From Rubrivivax sp. A210 (GTDB lineage Bacteria; Pseudomonadota; Gammaproteobacteria; Burkholderiales; Burkholderiaceae_C), in assembly GCF_904426505.1 (NCBI RefSeq), contig NZ_CAJGBN010000071.1:1-64000 (forward strand): DNA of 64,000 nucleotides. The letters are read 5' to 3'. Each line of letters opens with the position of its first letter. The stretch's first letter is position 1. The position numbers and the translations under genes are program-made. Shown here piece after piece: positions 1 to 19,886 of the stretch. The notes beneath the pieces are model-generated. The model saw only the letters and a list, made by a program, of their open reading frames with translations, had not been told where the DNA came from and made no database searches.

Positions 1-1092
<1,092 letters not shown>

Positions 1093-1252
1093 TTCAGTTC
1101 ACTCCGAAAAGAGCAGTGCCAGTGAGGGGGTTTAGGTTTCCGGCGGACGCTTGATCCGGCTGCCACTGGCAGCAGCCGGGGGACCGCAGAAGACCATCAG
1201 AGGTGGGGCCGCGCTGAACACGGCCCGCTGGTAATGTCTTGCTGGTAAGGCC

Positions 1253-3355
<2,103 letters not shown>

Positions 3356-3434
3356 GATCAATCTCCAAATGCAGGGGCCGCCGACGGGTTGGTACTAACC
3401 CGTAAAGGCGGCCGGGGGCTGCGTGAGTCGGTTC

Positions 3435-3905
3435 TTAGAAGCGGAAGTGCGAGAACGCCTTGTTCGCTTCTGCCATGCGGTGTACTTCGTCGCGCTTCTT
3501 CACCGCGCCGCCACGGCCTTCGCTGGCTTCGAGCAGCTCGTTGGCCAGACGTGCGGCCATCGACTTCTCGCCGCGCTTGCGCGCGCTTTCCTTGAGCCAG
3601 CGCATGGCCAGGGCCTGACGGCGGACGGGGCGAACTTCCACGGGAACTTGGTAGTTCGCACCGCCCACGCGGCGGGACTTGACCTCAACCATCGGCTTGA
3701 TGTTGTTGAGCGCGACCATGAAGATCTCGAGCGGATCCTTCTGCGCCTTTTGCTCGACCTGCTCGAGCGCACCGTAGATGATGCGCTCGGCGACGGCCTT
3801 CTTGCCCGATTCCATGATGACGTTCATGAACTTGGACAAGTCGACGGAGCCGAACTTCGGGTCAGGCAGGATCTCGCGCTTGGGTACTTCGCGACGACGT
3901 GGCAT
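3435..3905 (-). CDS. rpsG: 30S ribosomal protein S7
   Basis: S7 is a primary 16S rRNA-binding protein of the small-subunit head. The 156-residue product starts MPRRREVPKREILPDPKFGS, typical of S7, and contains the conserved stretch RRQALAMRWL. It is the second gene of the str operon, 114 nt after rpsL and about 79 nt before fusA. In enterobacteria S7 represses this operon through the rpsL-rpsG spacer; the spacer here is of comparable size, but I did not establish a matching fold. Confidence 0.98.
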   Translation of the reverse strand: MPRRREVPKREILPDPKFGSVDLSKFMNVIMESGKKAVAERIIYGALEQVEQKAQKDPLEIFMVALNNIKPMVEVKSRRVGGANYQVPVEVRPVRRQALAMRWLKESARKRGEKSMAARLANELLEASEGRGGAVKKRDEVHRMAEANKAFSHFRF

Positions 3906-4019
3906 GGGTGTAATCCTCTTTCGGTTTCAGTTGGTGCCGCTGTTCGGGCGGCACCGCGAAGAGCCAGCAGGCCCTTCACTTACTCGGCAGACCCATCCTG
4001 GGCTTGCCGCAATGGCTGT

Positions 4020-4397
4020 TTAGGCCTTCTTCGGGCGCTTGGCGCCGTACTTGGAGCGCGATTGCTTGCGATCCTTGACGCCTTGCAGGTCGAGCGAGCC
4101 GCGCACGATGTGGTAGCGCACGCCCGGCAGATCCTTGACGCGACCGCCGCGCACGAGCACCACGCTGTGCTCCTGCAGGTTGTGGCCCTCACCGCCGATG
4201 TAGCTGATGATCTCGAAGCCGTTGGTCAGGCGCACCTTGGCCACCTTGCGCAGCGCCGAGTTCGGCTTCTTGGGCGTGGTGGTGTAGACGCGCGTGCAGA
4301 CGCCGCGGCGCTGCGGCGAGTTCTGCATCGCCGGCGACTTGCTCTTGGTGGCCTCGACCTGGCGGCCTTGGCGCACGAGCTGGTTGATGGTTGGCAT
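4020..4397 (-). CDS. rpsL: 30S ribosomal protein S12
   Basis: S12 lies at the decoding centre and is the classic streptomycin-resistance locus. The 125-residue product starts MPTINQLVRQGR from the ATG at 4395-4397 and ends KYGAKRPKKA. The lysines of TTPKKPNSALRK and GGRVKDLPG, whose substitution gives streptomycin resistance in E. coli, are both wild type. The frame stays open far upstream, but only this start gives the family length. It is the first gene of the str operon, with a leader of about 150 nt from the promoter at 4558-4585. Confidence 0.98.
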   Translation of the reverse strand: MPTINQLVRQGRQVEATKSKSPAMQNSPQRRGVCTRVYTTTPKKPNSALRKVAKVRLTNGFEIISYIGGEGHNLQEHSVVLVRGGRVKDLPGVRYHIVRGSLDLQGVKDRKQSRSKYGAKRPKKA

Positions 4398-4557
4398 TGT
4401 TGCTTGTTCCCGTTTGAAGCTACGCGTTCTCGGGCGAGCGGTGGCTGCAAAGCAGGGCACCCGGCGCCGCACCCCATCGCGGCCCATCGCCAGACGCACA
4501 CCAGGGTGCCGGGAGGGGTCGAACGCGGGCGCGGCTCTATCCGCCGAAAAGCCTTCC

Positions 4558-4585
4558 ATTATATTCGGGAAACTCTGGGCGGCAA
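4558..4585 (-). promoter_or_regulatory. Sigma-70 promoter of the str operon (rpsL)
   Basis: On the minus strand a -35 box TTGCCG (plus 4580-4585) is followed after 16 nt by a perfect -10 box TATAAT (plus 4558-4563). Transcription would start near 4551 and run into rpsL. The divergent PIN-domain gene begins only 11 nt beyond the -35 box, so its own promoter must overlap this one or lie within the rpsL leader. Confidence 0.75.
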
Positions 4586-4596
4586 GCCTGTCTGAC

Positions 4597-5046
4597 ATGG
4601 AATTCAATACAGCCCGGCCCGAGGCGCCCGCCGCGGTGCTGGACACCAATGTGGCGCTCGACTGGCTGCTGTTCGGCGACGCCTCGGTCGCACCACTGGG
4701 CGATGCCATCAGCACGGGCCGGTTGCGCTGGCTGGCCTGCCCTCGCATGCGCGAGGAATTCTCCCGTGTGCTGCAGTATTCTCAGCTTGTGGCTCACAAG
4801 CCCGACAGTGAGCGCCTGCTGACCGCCTATGACCGCTGGGCCCGCATGGTGGAGGCCCCGGTGGCGCTGGCGACGAATCCCGCCTGCACCGACCCCGACG
4901 ACCAGGTCTTCATCGACCTTGCGCTGGCCCGCGGCACGCGCTGGCTCTTCACCCGCGACCGCGCGCTGCTCAAGCTGGCGCGGCGAGTACAACCTCGCGG
5001 GCTGGATATCGTCACCCCGGCGGCCTGGCGGATGGAGAGCGCCTAG
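4597..5046 (+). CDS. PIN-domain putative RNase (orphan, toxin-family-like)
   Basis: The 149-residue protein fits the PIN-domain family often labelled toxin component of a toxin-antitoxin pair. PIN domains are Mg-dependent RNases with clustered acids; here D16 (VLDTNVALDW), E53/E54 (MREEF), D101/D102 with D107 (DDQVFIDLAL) and D121 (TRDRALLKL) fit the usual four-acid pattern. It is the only plus-strand gene in the first 25 kb, between the ends of rpoC and rpsL, with no antitoxin-like gene beside it. A clear ribosome binding site is not visible before the ATG at 4597. A toxin role is not supported by context; RNA processing is equally possible. Confidence 0.8.
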   Translation: MEFNTARPEAPAAVLDTNVALDWLLFGDASVAPLGDAISTGRLRWLACPRMREEFSRVLQYSQLVAHKPDSERLLTAYDRWARMVEAPVALATNPACTDPDDQVFIDLALARGTRWLFTRDRALLKLARRVQPRGLDIVTPAAWRMESA

Positions 5047-5058
5047 GGCGCCAGACGG

Positions 5059-5085
5059 AAAAAAAGGGCGGCCGAGGCCGCCCTT
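5059..5085 (-). terminator. Intrinsic terminator of the rpoBC operon
   Basis: On the minus strand a GGGCGGCC/GGCCGCCC stem with a very tight loop is followed by seven T residues (plus 5059-5065). It lies 20 nt beyond the rpoC stop codon. Read on the plus strand it has only a short T tract, so it is a weaker terminator for the converging PIN gene. Confidence 0.85.
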
Positions 5086-5105
5086 CCCGTGGTCGCCGGC
5101 GAGGC

Positions 5106-9329
<4,224 letters not shown>

Positions 9330-9340
9330 GCGACGGCTCC

Positions 9341-13462
<4,122 letters not shown>

Positions 13463-13706
13463 TGAACTCTCCGTGTCGAGAGCACCCGCTGGCCTAGCGG
13501 ATGCTCGTCGGCGACTGGCGACTCGGACTTTGCGTCCGAGGCTTGGTGGCAGGCCACTACCTGCCGCTGGCGGACAACCCCGGCGTTGCACCGGAGCCCG
13601 ACCAAACCCGTTCCCTGCAGTCGGATCAGAGAACACTTGCAAGCACGGCACGCCGCGCTTGCAGGTGCTCCCTGGGGCGCTTGACGCGCACCGGGGAGCG
13701 ACTGCC
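13463..13706 (-). promoter_or_regulatory. rplL-rpoB spacer with three hairpins (attenuator or processing region)
   Basis: The 244-nt spacer has no gene. On the minus strand it can form three strong stem-loops in order: plus 13638-13663 (12-bp stem with arms starting TGCAAGC), 13522-13540 (CTCGGAC/GTCCGAG) and 13482-13504 (nine pairs including wobbles). In E. coli the same position holds a partial terminator and an RNase III site that lower rpoBC expression relative to rplJL. No T-tract follows the hairpins here, so processing or partial termination is an inference from position and structure. Confidence 0.5.
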
Positions 13707-14084
13707 TTACTTCACCTCGGCCTTGGCGCCGGCGTCCAGCAGCTTCTTCAGCGCGGCTTCGGCATCGGCCTTGGGAATGGCTTCCTTGACGGGCTTCGGA
13801 GCGCCGTCCACCAGATCCTTGGCTTCCTTCAGGCCCAGGCCCGTCAGTTCGCGCACGGCCTTGATGACCGAGACCTTGTTGGCGCCGGCTTCCAGCAGCA
13901 CGACGTTGAATTCGGTCTTCTCTTCCACCACGGCGGCGGCGGCGCCGCCGCCACCGGCGGCCGGGGCAGCCATGGATGCGGCGGACACGCCGAACTTCTC
14001 TTCGATGGCCTTGACCAGGTCGTTGAGTTCCATGACGGACATGCTGTCCATCGCGCTCAGGAATGCGTCTTTATCGAATGCCAT
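13707..14084 (-). CDS. rplL: 50S ribosomal protein L7/L12
   Basis: The acidic stalk protein that recruits translation GTPases; it binds L10 as dimers. The 125-residue product has an N-terminal helical dimerisation domain, an Ala/Gly hinge (AAPAAGGGGAAAAVV) and the conserved C-terminal domain with NKVSVIKAVRELTGLGLKEA. It follows rplJ after 53 nt and precedes the long rpoB spacer. Confidence 0.98.
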   Translation of the reverse strand: MAFDKDAFLSAMDSMSVMELNDLVKAIEEKFGVSAASMAAPAAGGGGAAAAVVEEKTEFNVVLLEAGANKVSVIKAVRELTGLGLKEAKDLVDGAPKPVKEAIPKADAEAALKKLLDAGAKAEVK

Positions 14085-14137
14085 TTGGGATTCCTCTAAA
14101 TCGGTTCAGTTCAATGATTGGGATGCAAAGCTCGGGA

Positions 14138-14668
14138 TCAGGCTGCCGCCGGCGCTTCGGCCGCGACTTCGGGGCTCGCGCCCCCGCCCTTCTTCTCGGC
14201 CAGCGCGGCCACCACCGCGGCAAGGCGTTGGATCGGCGACTTCAGCAAGCCGGCGACCTGCGAGATCAACACCTCGCGGCTCGGGATGGCTGCCAGGGCC
14301 TTGACCCCGTCGGCATTCAGTGCCCGGCCGGCATAGGCGCCGCCCTTGATGACAAGCTTGTCGTTGCTCTTGGCGAAGTCGGAAATGACCTTCGCCGCGG
14401 CCACGGCATCCTCGGAAAAGCCGTAGATCAGCGGGCCGACCATGGCACCCTGGGCCACCTCGAACGGCGTGCCGGCGACGGCGCGGCGAGCCAGCGTGTT
14501 CTTCAAGACATGAAGGTACACGCCCTTGGCTCGCGCATCGACGCGCAGCTTGTTCAGGTGTTCCACGGTGAGGCCACGGTACTCGGCCAACGCCAGCGTC
14601 TGCGAACGTGCGGCTTGCGCCGACACATCCGTGACCACGGCTGCCTTCTCGTTGCGATTGAGACTCAA
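14138..14668 (-). CDS. rplJ: 50S ribosomal protein L10 (TTG start)
   Basis: L10 is the base of the ribosomal stalk and binds 23S rRNA and L7/L12. The 176-residue product starts MSLNRNEKAAVV and contains ALAEYRGLTVEHLNKLR, conserved in L10. The start codon is TTG (plus-strand CAA at 14666-14668), preceded by AGGAG with an 8-nt spacer; no better ATG is available. The rare start may help keep L10 synthesis low and sensitive to autoregulation through the leader. Confidence 0.97.
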   Translation of the reverse strand: MSLNRNEKAAVVTDVSAQAARSQTLALAEYRGLTVEHLNKLRVDARAKGVYLHVLKNTLARRAVAGTPFEVAQGAMVGPLIYGFSEDAVAAAKVISDFAKSNDKLVIKGGAYAGRALNADGVKALAAIPSREVLISQVAGLLKSPIQRLAAVVAALAEKKGGGASPEVAAEAPAAA

Positions 14669-14966
14669 GTGGTCTGCTCCTCACACAAAACGTGCGAAAC
14701 GTGCCTTGGGGCCTTGCAGCCCGTCCGGCACACCGGATTCAGCAGCCATCTGTTCACAGGAAACGCCCAAAAAGCACTCCTCTTCACAGCGGGACCGCCA
14801 TCTGCGCTGGCTGCGAGACGGGCCTTGCGGCCTGTCTCGCAATTAAGGGCGCGCCGCTTGCACGCCGCATCCCGCCAACGGTCTTGGATGACCCGGCCGC
14901 CTTGCGGCAACCGGCCCACCAATTCAGGGGCGGCGCGCCAGACTCGCGCGCCGCCACAAAAAACAT
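14669..14966 (-). promoter_or_regulatory. Structured L10 leader between rplA and rplJ
   Basis: The 298-nt spacer contains no gene. Read on the minus strand it forms three hairpins: plus 14929-14955 (10-bp stem GGCGGCGCGC/GCGCGCCGCC, 7-nt loop), about 14892-14914 (CCGG..GCC/GGC..CCGG), and 14813-14840, a long stem GCGAGAC..GGCC closed by a GCAA loop. In bacteria this position holds the L10(L12)4-binding autoregulatory leader. That role is inferred from position; I did not identify the kink-turn explicitly. Confidence 0.6.
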
Positions 14967-15674
14967 TTACGCCGCGGCCTGGGTCGCAATCGACTGGGTG
15001 TCGACGCGCACGCCCACGCCCATGGTCGAAGACACCGCCACCTTGCGCAGGTAGATGCCCTTGCTGGAGGCCGGCTTGGCCTTGTTGAGGGCGTCGATCA
15101 GGGCGCGCAGGTTGTCCACCAGCTTGCCGTCTTCGAAGGAGCGGCGGCCGATGGTGCCGTGGATGATGCCGGCCTTGTCGACGCGGAACTGCACCTGACC
15201 GGCTTTGGCGTTCTTCACCGCGGTGGCCACGTCGGGCGTCACGGTGCCGACCTTGGGGTTCGGCATCAGGCCGCGCGGGCCCAGGATCTGGCCCAGGGTA
15301 CCGACGATGCGCATCGTGTCCGGCGAAGCGATCACGACGTCGAAGTCCATCTTGCCGGCCTTGATCTCGGCCGCCAGGTCGTCCATGCCGACGATGTCGG
15401 CACCGGCCGCCTTGGCCTCTTCGGCTTTCGCTCCTTGAGCGAACACCGCCACGCGCTTGGTCTTGCCGGTGCCCGCGGGCATCACGACGGCACCGCGCAC
15501 CACCTGGTCGGACTTCTTGGCGTCGATGCCCAGCTGCACGGCGACGTCGATGGACTCGTCGAACTTGGCGGTGGCGCACTGCTTGACGATGCTCAGGGCA
15601 TCGGCCAGGGGGTACAGCTTGTTGCTGTCGACCTTGCCTTGCTGGGCCTTGGTCTTCTTGGTCAGCTTGGTCAT
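14967..15674 (-). CDS. rplA: 50S ribosomal protein L1
   Basis: L1 forms the mobile stalk at the E site and is an autogenous repressor of rplKA in E. coli. The 235-residue product from the ATG at 15672-15674 starts MTKLTKKTKAQ and contains the L1 signature region GQILGPRGLMPNPKVGTVTPD. It starts 2 nt after the rplK stop codon, so the two are likely translationally coupled. Confidence 0.98.
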   Translation of the reverse strand: MTKLTKKTKAQQGKVDSNKLYPLADALSIVKQCATAKFDESIDVAVQLGIDAKKSDQVVRGAVVMPAGTGKTKRVAVFAQGAKAEEAKAAGADIVGMDDLAAEIKAGKMDFDVVIASPDTMRIVGTLGQILGPRGLMPNPKVGTVTPDVATAVKNAKAGQVQFRVDKAGIIHGTIGRRSFEDGKLVDNLRALIDALNKAKPASSKGIYLRKVAVSSTMGVGVRVDTQSIATQAAA

Positions 15675-15676
15675 GT

Positions 15677-16111
15677 TCAGACTCCTTCCACGATCAAGCC
15701 GATGGAACGGGCCGAGCCCGCAATGATCTTGACCGCACCGTCCAGATCGGCGGCGTTCAGATCCTTCATCTTGATCTTGGCGATTTCTTCGAGCTGAGCG
15801 CGCGTGACCTTGCCCACCTTGTCCAGGTGCGCCTTGCCGGAGCCCTTGTCGATCTTGGCGGCCTTCTTCAGCAACGCGGTCGCGGGCGGCGACTTGATAA
15901 TGAAGGTGAAGCTCTTGTCGGCGAAGGCCGTGATCACCACCGGCAGCTTCATGCCGATTTCGAAGCCCTGCTGGGTCTGGGCGTTGAACGCCTTGCAGAA
16001 CTCCATGATGTTCAGGCCGCGCTGGCCCAGTGCCGGGCCGATGGGCGGCGACGGATTGGCCTTGCCGGCCGGTACTTGCAGCTTGATGAAGCCGACGATC
16101 TTCTTTGCCAT
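15677..16111 (-). CDS. rplK: 50S ribosomal protein L11
   Basis: L11 binds the GTPase-associated centre of 23S rRNA and is needed for the stringent response. The 144-residue product starts MAKKIVGFIKLQVPAGKA and contains GPALGQRGLNIMEFCKAFN, typical of L11. It lies 116 nt downstream of nusG and directly precedes rplA. Confidence 0.98.
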   Translation of the reverse strand: MAKKIVGFIKLQVPAGKANPSPPIGPALGQRGLNIMEFCKAFNAQTQQGFEIGMKLPVVITAFADKSFTFIIKSPPATALLKKAAKIDKGSGKAHLDKVGKVTRAQLEEIAKIKMKDLNAADLDGAVKIIAGSARSIGLIVEGV

Positions 16112-16227
16112 GAATGGCTCCTATTTCGAGTTCGAACGCTGCCGGACTCGCGCCGCGGAACAGCTCCTCGTGCAACAGCCCTGGGTTGAAGCGGCGCGCC
16201 GGGGCTGCGGCAGCGCGCCGAAGGGAA

Positions 16228-16803
16228 TCAAATCTTCTCGACCTGCGCGAAGTCGAGTTCAACGCCGGTGGCGCGGCCGAAGATGGTGACCGAAACCTTG
16301 ACCTTGCTCTTCTCGTAGTTGACGTCTTCGACCGCACCGTTGAAGTCGGTGAAGGGGCCTTCCTTGACGCGCACGAACTCGCCCACGGTCCATTCAACCT
16401 TGGGCCGCGGCTTGTCCACGCCTTCCTGCATCTGGTTGACGATTTTGGCCACCTCGGCCTCGGAGATCGGCGCCGGGCGGTTGCGCGCACCGCCGATGAA
16501 ACCGGTGACCTTGCTGGTGTGCTTGACCAGGTGCCAGGTGTCGTCGGCCATCTCCATCTCGACCAGCACATAGCCGGGGTAGATGCGGCGCTCGGTGACG
16601 CTCTTCTTGCCGTTCTTGAGCTCGACCACCTCCTCGGTGGGCACCAGGATGCGGCCGAACTTGTCCTGCATGCCGGCACGGTCGATGCGCTCGCGCAAAT
16701 TGCGCTCGACCGCCTTTTCCATGCCTGAATAGGCATGCACGATGTACCAGCGCTTGGTCGACGGGGCAGCGCTGGCTGCCGGTGATTCGAGTTGTTCGCT
16801 CAT
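16228..16803 (-). CDS. nusG: Transcription termination/antitermination factor NusG
   Basis: NusG binds RNA polymerase and links it to Rho or to the leading ribosome. The 191-residue product has the NGN domain (RWYIVHAYSGMEKAVERNLRE near the N terminus) and a C-terminal KOW domain (VRVKEGPFTDFNGAVEDVN). Length is normal. It begins 9 nt after the secE stop codon, the conserved secE-nusG pair. Confidence 0.98.
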   Translation of the reverse strand: MSEQLESPAASAAPSTKRWYIVHAYSGMEKAVERNLRERIDRAGMQDKFGRILVPTEEVVELKNGKKSVTERRIYPGYVLVEMEMADDTWHLVKHTSKVTGFIGGARNRPAPISEAEVAKIVNQMQEGVDKPRPKVEWTVGEFVRVKEGPFTDFNGAVEDVNYEKSKVKVSVTIFGRATGVELDFAQVEKI

Positions 16804-16812
16804 CGGGTGTCC

Positions 16813-17202
16813 TCAGTGGCTCCAACCCAGGATCAGGTCATACAAGACCCATTCCAGCGTCTTGTCGGTCAGCCACATGTACAGCGCCATCAGAAAGACG
16901 AAGGCGAAAACATAGCCCGTCATCTGCATGGCTTCCTTGCGCGTCGGCCAGACGACCTTCTTGACCTCGCGCACCGAGTCGCGGCCGAAGCCTATGAGCT
17001 GCTTGCCCGACTCGGACGTGAAGAACAGCGCGATGGCAGCGCCGAGCAGGGCCAACAGGGCCAGCACGCGCAGCCACAGATCCTGCTTTCCGAGGTAGTA
17101 GAAGGCGACAACCGAGGCCAGCAACAGCACCGCGGCGCCGGCCAGCTTGGCCTTGTCGGCACCGGTGGAAACGGTTTCGACGGTTGGTTCTTGGGTGGAC
17201 AT
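16813..17202 (-). CDS. secE: Preprotein translocase subunit SecE
   Basis: SecE is the membrane clamp of the SecYEG channel. The 129-residue protein has two hydrophobic helices in its first half, the conserved amphipathic segment FGRDSVREVKKVVWPTRKEA and a final membrane helix, which is the three-helix form of E. coli. It is followed by nusG and preceded by tRNA-Trp. Confidence 0.97.
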   Translation of the reverse strand: MSTQEPTVETVSTGADKAKLAGAAVLLLASVVAFYYLGKQDLWLRVLALLALLGAAIALFFTSESGKQLIGFGRDSVREVKKVVWPTRKEAMQMTGYVFAFVFLMALYMWLTDKTLEWVLYDLILGWSH

Positions 17203-17297
17203 GACCTTGGGTTCTCTGTGCTGCCAATCAGCAGCAAAGCCCGCGAGCCTTTTCAGGCCCTGCGGGCTGGCTTTTCGGGGCCATCCGGATCACCGGG

Positions 17298-17373
17298 TGG
17301 CAGGGGCAGAGGGAATCGAACCCCCAACCTTCGGTTTTGGAGACCGACGCTCTGCCAATTGAGCTATACCCCT
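17298..17373 (-). tRNA. tRNA-Trp (CCA anticodon)
   Basis: On the minus strand a 76-nt cloverleaf starts AGGGGTATAGCTC and ends with encoded CCA. The acceptor AGGGGTA pairs with TGCCCCT; the anticodon loop CTCCAAA carries CCA. It lies between tuf and secE, the position also seen in many beta- and gammaproteobacteria. Confidence 0.97.
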
Positions 17374-17376
17374 TCC

Positions 17377-17497
17377 GTTCGCCTTGCTTTGCTGCTGCGC
17401 ACCGACATCGCGACCTTCACGTGCTCGCCGTACCGGAGTACGGCTGTGCGCGGTTCAGGCCACGCTGACGGTGCTCGCGACGCAAATCAAGGCGTAC
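17377..17497. repeat. Extragenic palindromic element A
   Basis: This roughly 121-nt stretch between tuf and tRNA-Trp is bounded by imperfect inverted arms (left GTTCGCCTTGCTTTGC, right GCAAATCAAGGCGTAC, 14 of 16 matching) and has a central perfect hairpin GCCGTAC-CGGA-GTACGGC at 17427-17444. The same plan, including the GCCGTAC-N4-GTACGGC core, is found at 62046-62168; a related element lies at 40478-40586. It starts 19 nt after the tuf stop codon. Confidence 0.65.
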
Positions 17498-17516
17498 GAC
17501 ACTTGGCGAATTCCGG

Positions 17517-18707
<1,191 letters not shown>

Positions 18708-18760
18708 CTTGAGCGCTCCTGGCTGAAACGAGTTCTGGAACCGAATACACGAAGAAGACG

Positions 18761-18835
18761 TGGTGCCCATGGCGCGGATCGAACGCGCGACCTCCCCCTT
18801 ACCAAGGGGGTGCTCTACCACTGAGCCACATGGGC
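18761..18835 (-). tRNA. tRNA-Thr (GGT anticodon)
   Basis: A 75-nt cloverleaf on the minus strand starts GCCCATGTGGCTC and ends ATGGGCACCA with encoded CCA. The anticodon arm CCCCC-TTGGTAA-GGGGG carries GGT. It is 53 nt upstream of tuf copy 2. Confidence 0.97.
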
Positions 18836-18910
18836 ATCGGTACGGGGCTGGCGACCTGGCAGCCGGATCGGCAGACCCGTAACGACGCTGAAAAACTAAG
18901 AACCTCGGCC

Positions 18911-18984
18911 TGGAGCGGGAGACGGGAATCGAACCCGCGTCATTAGCTTGGAAGGCTAAGGTTCTGCCATTGAACTACTCCCGC
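18911..18984 (-). tRNA. tRNA-Gly (TCC anticodon)
   Basis: A 74-nt cloverleaf on the minus strand starts GCGGGAGTAGTTC and ends CTCCCGCTCCA with encoded CCA. The anticodon arm TTAGC-CTTCCAA-GCTAA carries TCC. It lies between tRNA-Tyr and tRNA-Thr. Confidence 0.97.
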
Positions 18985-19059
18985 TAGGATGACCTGACGA
19001 GCCCCGAACAACGGTCTCTGACGACCTTCTAACGACCCACTAACCTCTCAACTGGTCTC

Positions 19060-19145
19060 TGGTGGAGGAGGCTGGATTCGAACCAGCGTAGGCGTAAGCC
19101 AACAGATTTACAGTCTGCCCCCTTTAGCCACTCGGGCACCCCTCC
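19060..19145 (-). tRNA. tRNA-Tyr (GTA anticodon)
   Basis: An 86-nt class II tRNA on the minus strand starts GGAGGGGTGCCCGAG and ends with encoded CCA. The anticodon loop CTGTAAA carries GTA and the long variable arm (TTGGCTTACGCCTA region) is present. It is the first gene of the tRNA-tuf transcription unit. Confidence 0.97.
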
Positions 19146-19159
19146 TCGCAGAGCCTGTG

Positions 19160-19188
19160 AGTATAGCACGGCTTTTGATCAGGGCAGT
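19160..19188 (-). promoter_or_regulatory. Candidate promoter of the tRNA-Tyr/Gly/Thr-tuf operon
   Basis: On the minus strand a -10 box TATACT (plus 19160-19165) lies 15 nt before the tRNA-Tyr 5' end, so the transcript would start about 8 nt ahead of the tRNA. The -35 region 17 nt further upstream (ACTGCC, plus 19183-19188) is weak and falls inside the end of ung. The box and its position fit a tRNA promoter, but it is a single-box assignment. Confidence 0.45.
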
Positions 19189-19886
19189 GCCCAATCCACG
19201 GCGCCACGTCCGGCCTGGGCCAGGAAGCGGCTGGCGGCGCCGAAATGTCCGCAGCCCAGGAAGGGTGCGGGCGTGCGCAGTGCCGACAGCGGCGACGGGT
19301 GGTTGCACTGCAGCACCGCATGCGGCCCGCCCTGCAGCCGCGGCGCCAGCGCTTGCGCATGCGCGCCCCAGAGCAGGAAGACCTTGGGCCGGGCGTCGCG
19401 CGCCAGCGCGTCGCACAGCGCGTCGGCAAGCCCCTGCCAGCCCAGCTGGGCATGGCTGGCGGGCTGGCCGTCCTCGACCGTCAGGCTCCGGTTGAGCAGC
19501 AGCACGCCGCGGCCGGCCCAGGCCGCCAGCGAGCCGCCGGCCGGTGTGGCCTGGCCCAGATCGCGCTGCAGTTCCTTGAAGATGTTGCGCAGGCTGGGCG
19601 GGATGCGCTGGCCGGCCGGAACCGAGAACGCCAGGCCCTCGGCCTGGCCGGCGCCGTGGTAGGGATCCTGACCCAGGATGACGACGCGGGTGTCGGCCAG
19701 CGGCGTGAGTTCGAGCGCGCGAAAGACCTGGGCCGGATAAACCACCGCGCCGGCCACGACGCGCGCATCAACGGCATTGATCAGCGCCCGGCCGGTGGCG
19801 CCGGCCGCCCAGGCGCGCAGCAGCGGCGCCCAATCGTTGGCCACGCCGTCGACCAGGCCGGCCAGCGGCTGCGCCAGCCGGTTCAC
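19179..19886 (-). CDS. ung: Uracil-DNA glycosylase
   Basis: Removes uracil from DNA to start base-excision repair. The 235-residue protein has the water-activating loop GQDPYH with D74 and the leucine-intercalation loop NHPSPLSAL with H196, both intact. The start is GTG at 19884-19886, overlapping the trpC stop codon (GTGA), so it appears translationally coupled to trpC. It is the last gene of the trp-type operon; the trpC-ung order is known in other Burkholderiales. Confidence 0.97.
   Translation of the reverse strand: MNRLAQPLAGLVDGVANDWAPLLRAWAAGATGRALINAVDARVVAGAVVYPAQVFRALELTPLADTRVVILGQDPYHGAGQAEGLAFSVPAGQRIPPSLRNIFKELQRDLGQATPAGGSLAAWAGRGVLLLNRSLTVEDGQPASHAQLGWQGLADALCDALARDARPKVFLLWGAHAQALAPRLQGGPHAVLQCNHPSPLSALRTPAPFLGCGHFGAASRFLAQAGRGAVDWALP

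Noticed and set aside
4597..5046. PIN gene as half of a toxin-antitoxin system
   Set aside because: No small antitoxin-like gene lies next to it; both neighbours are core genes on the other strand.
17215..17275. Hairpin AGCCCGC/GCGGGCT between tRNA-Trp and secE as a terminator
   Set aside because: On the minus strand the stem is interrupted and only a short TTT follows; secE must be read through from upstream.
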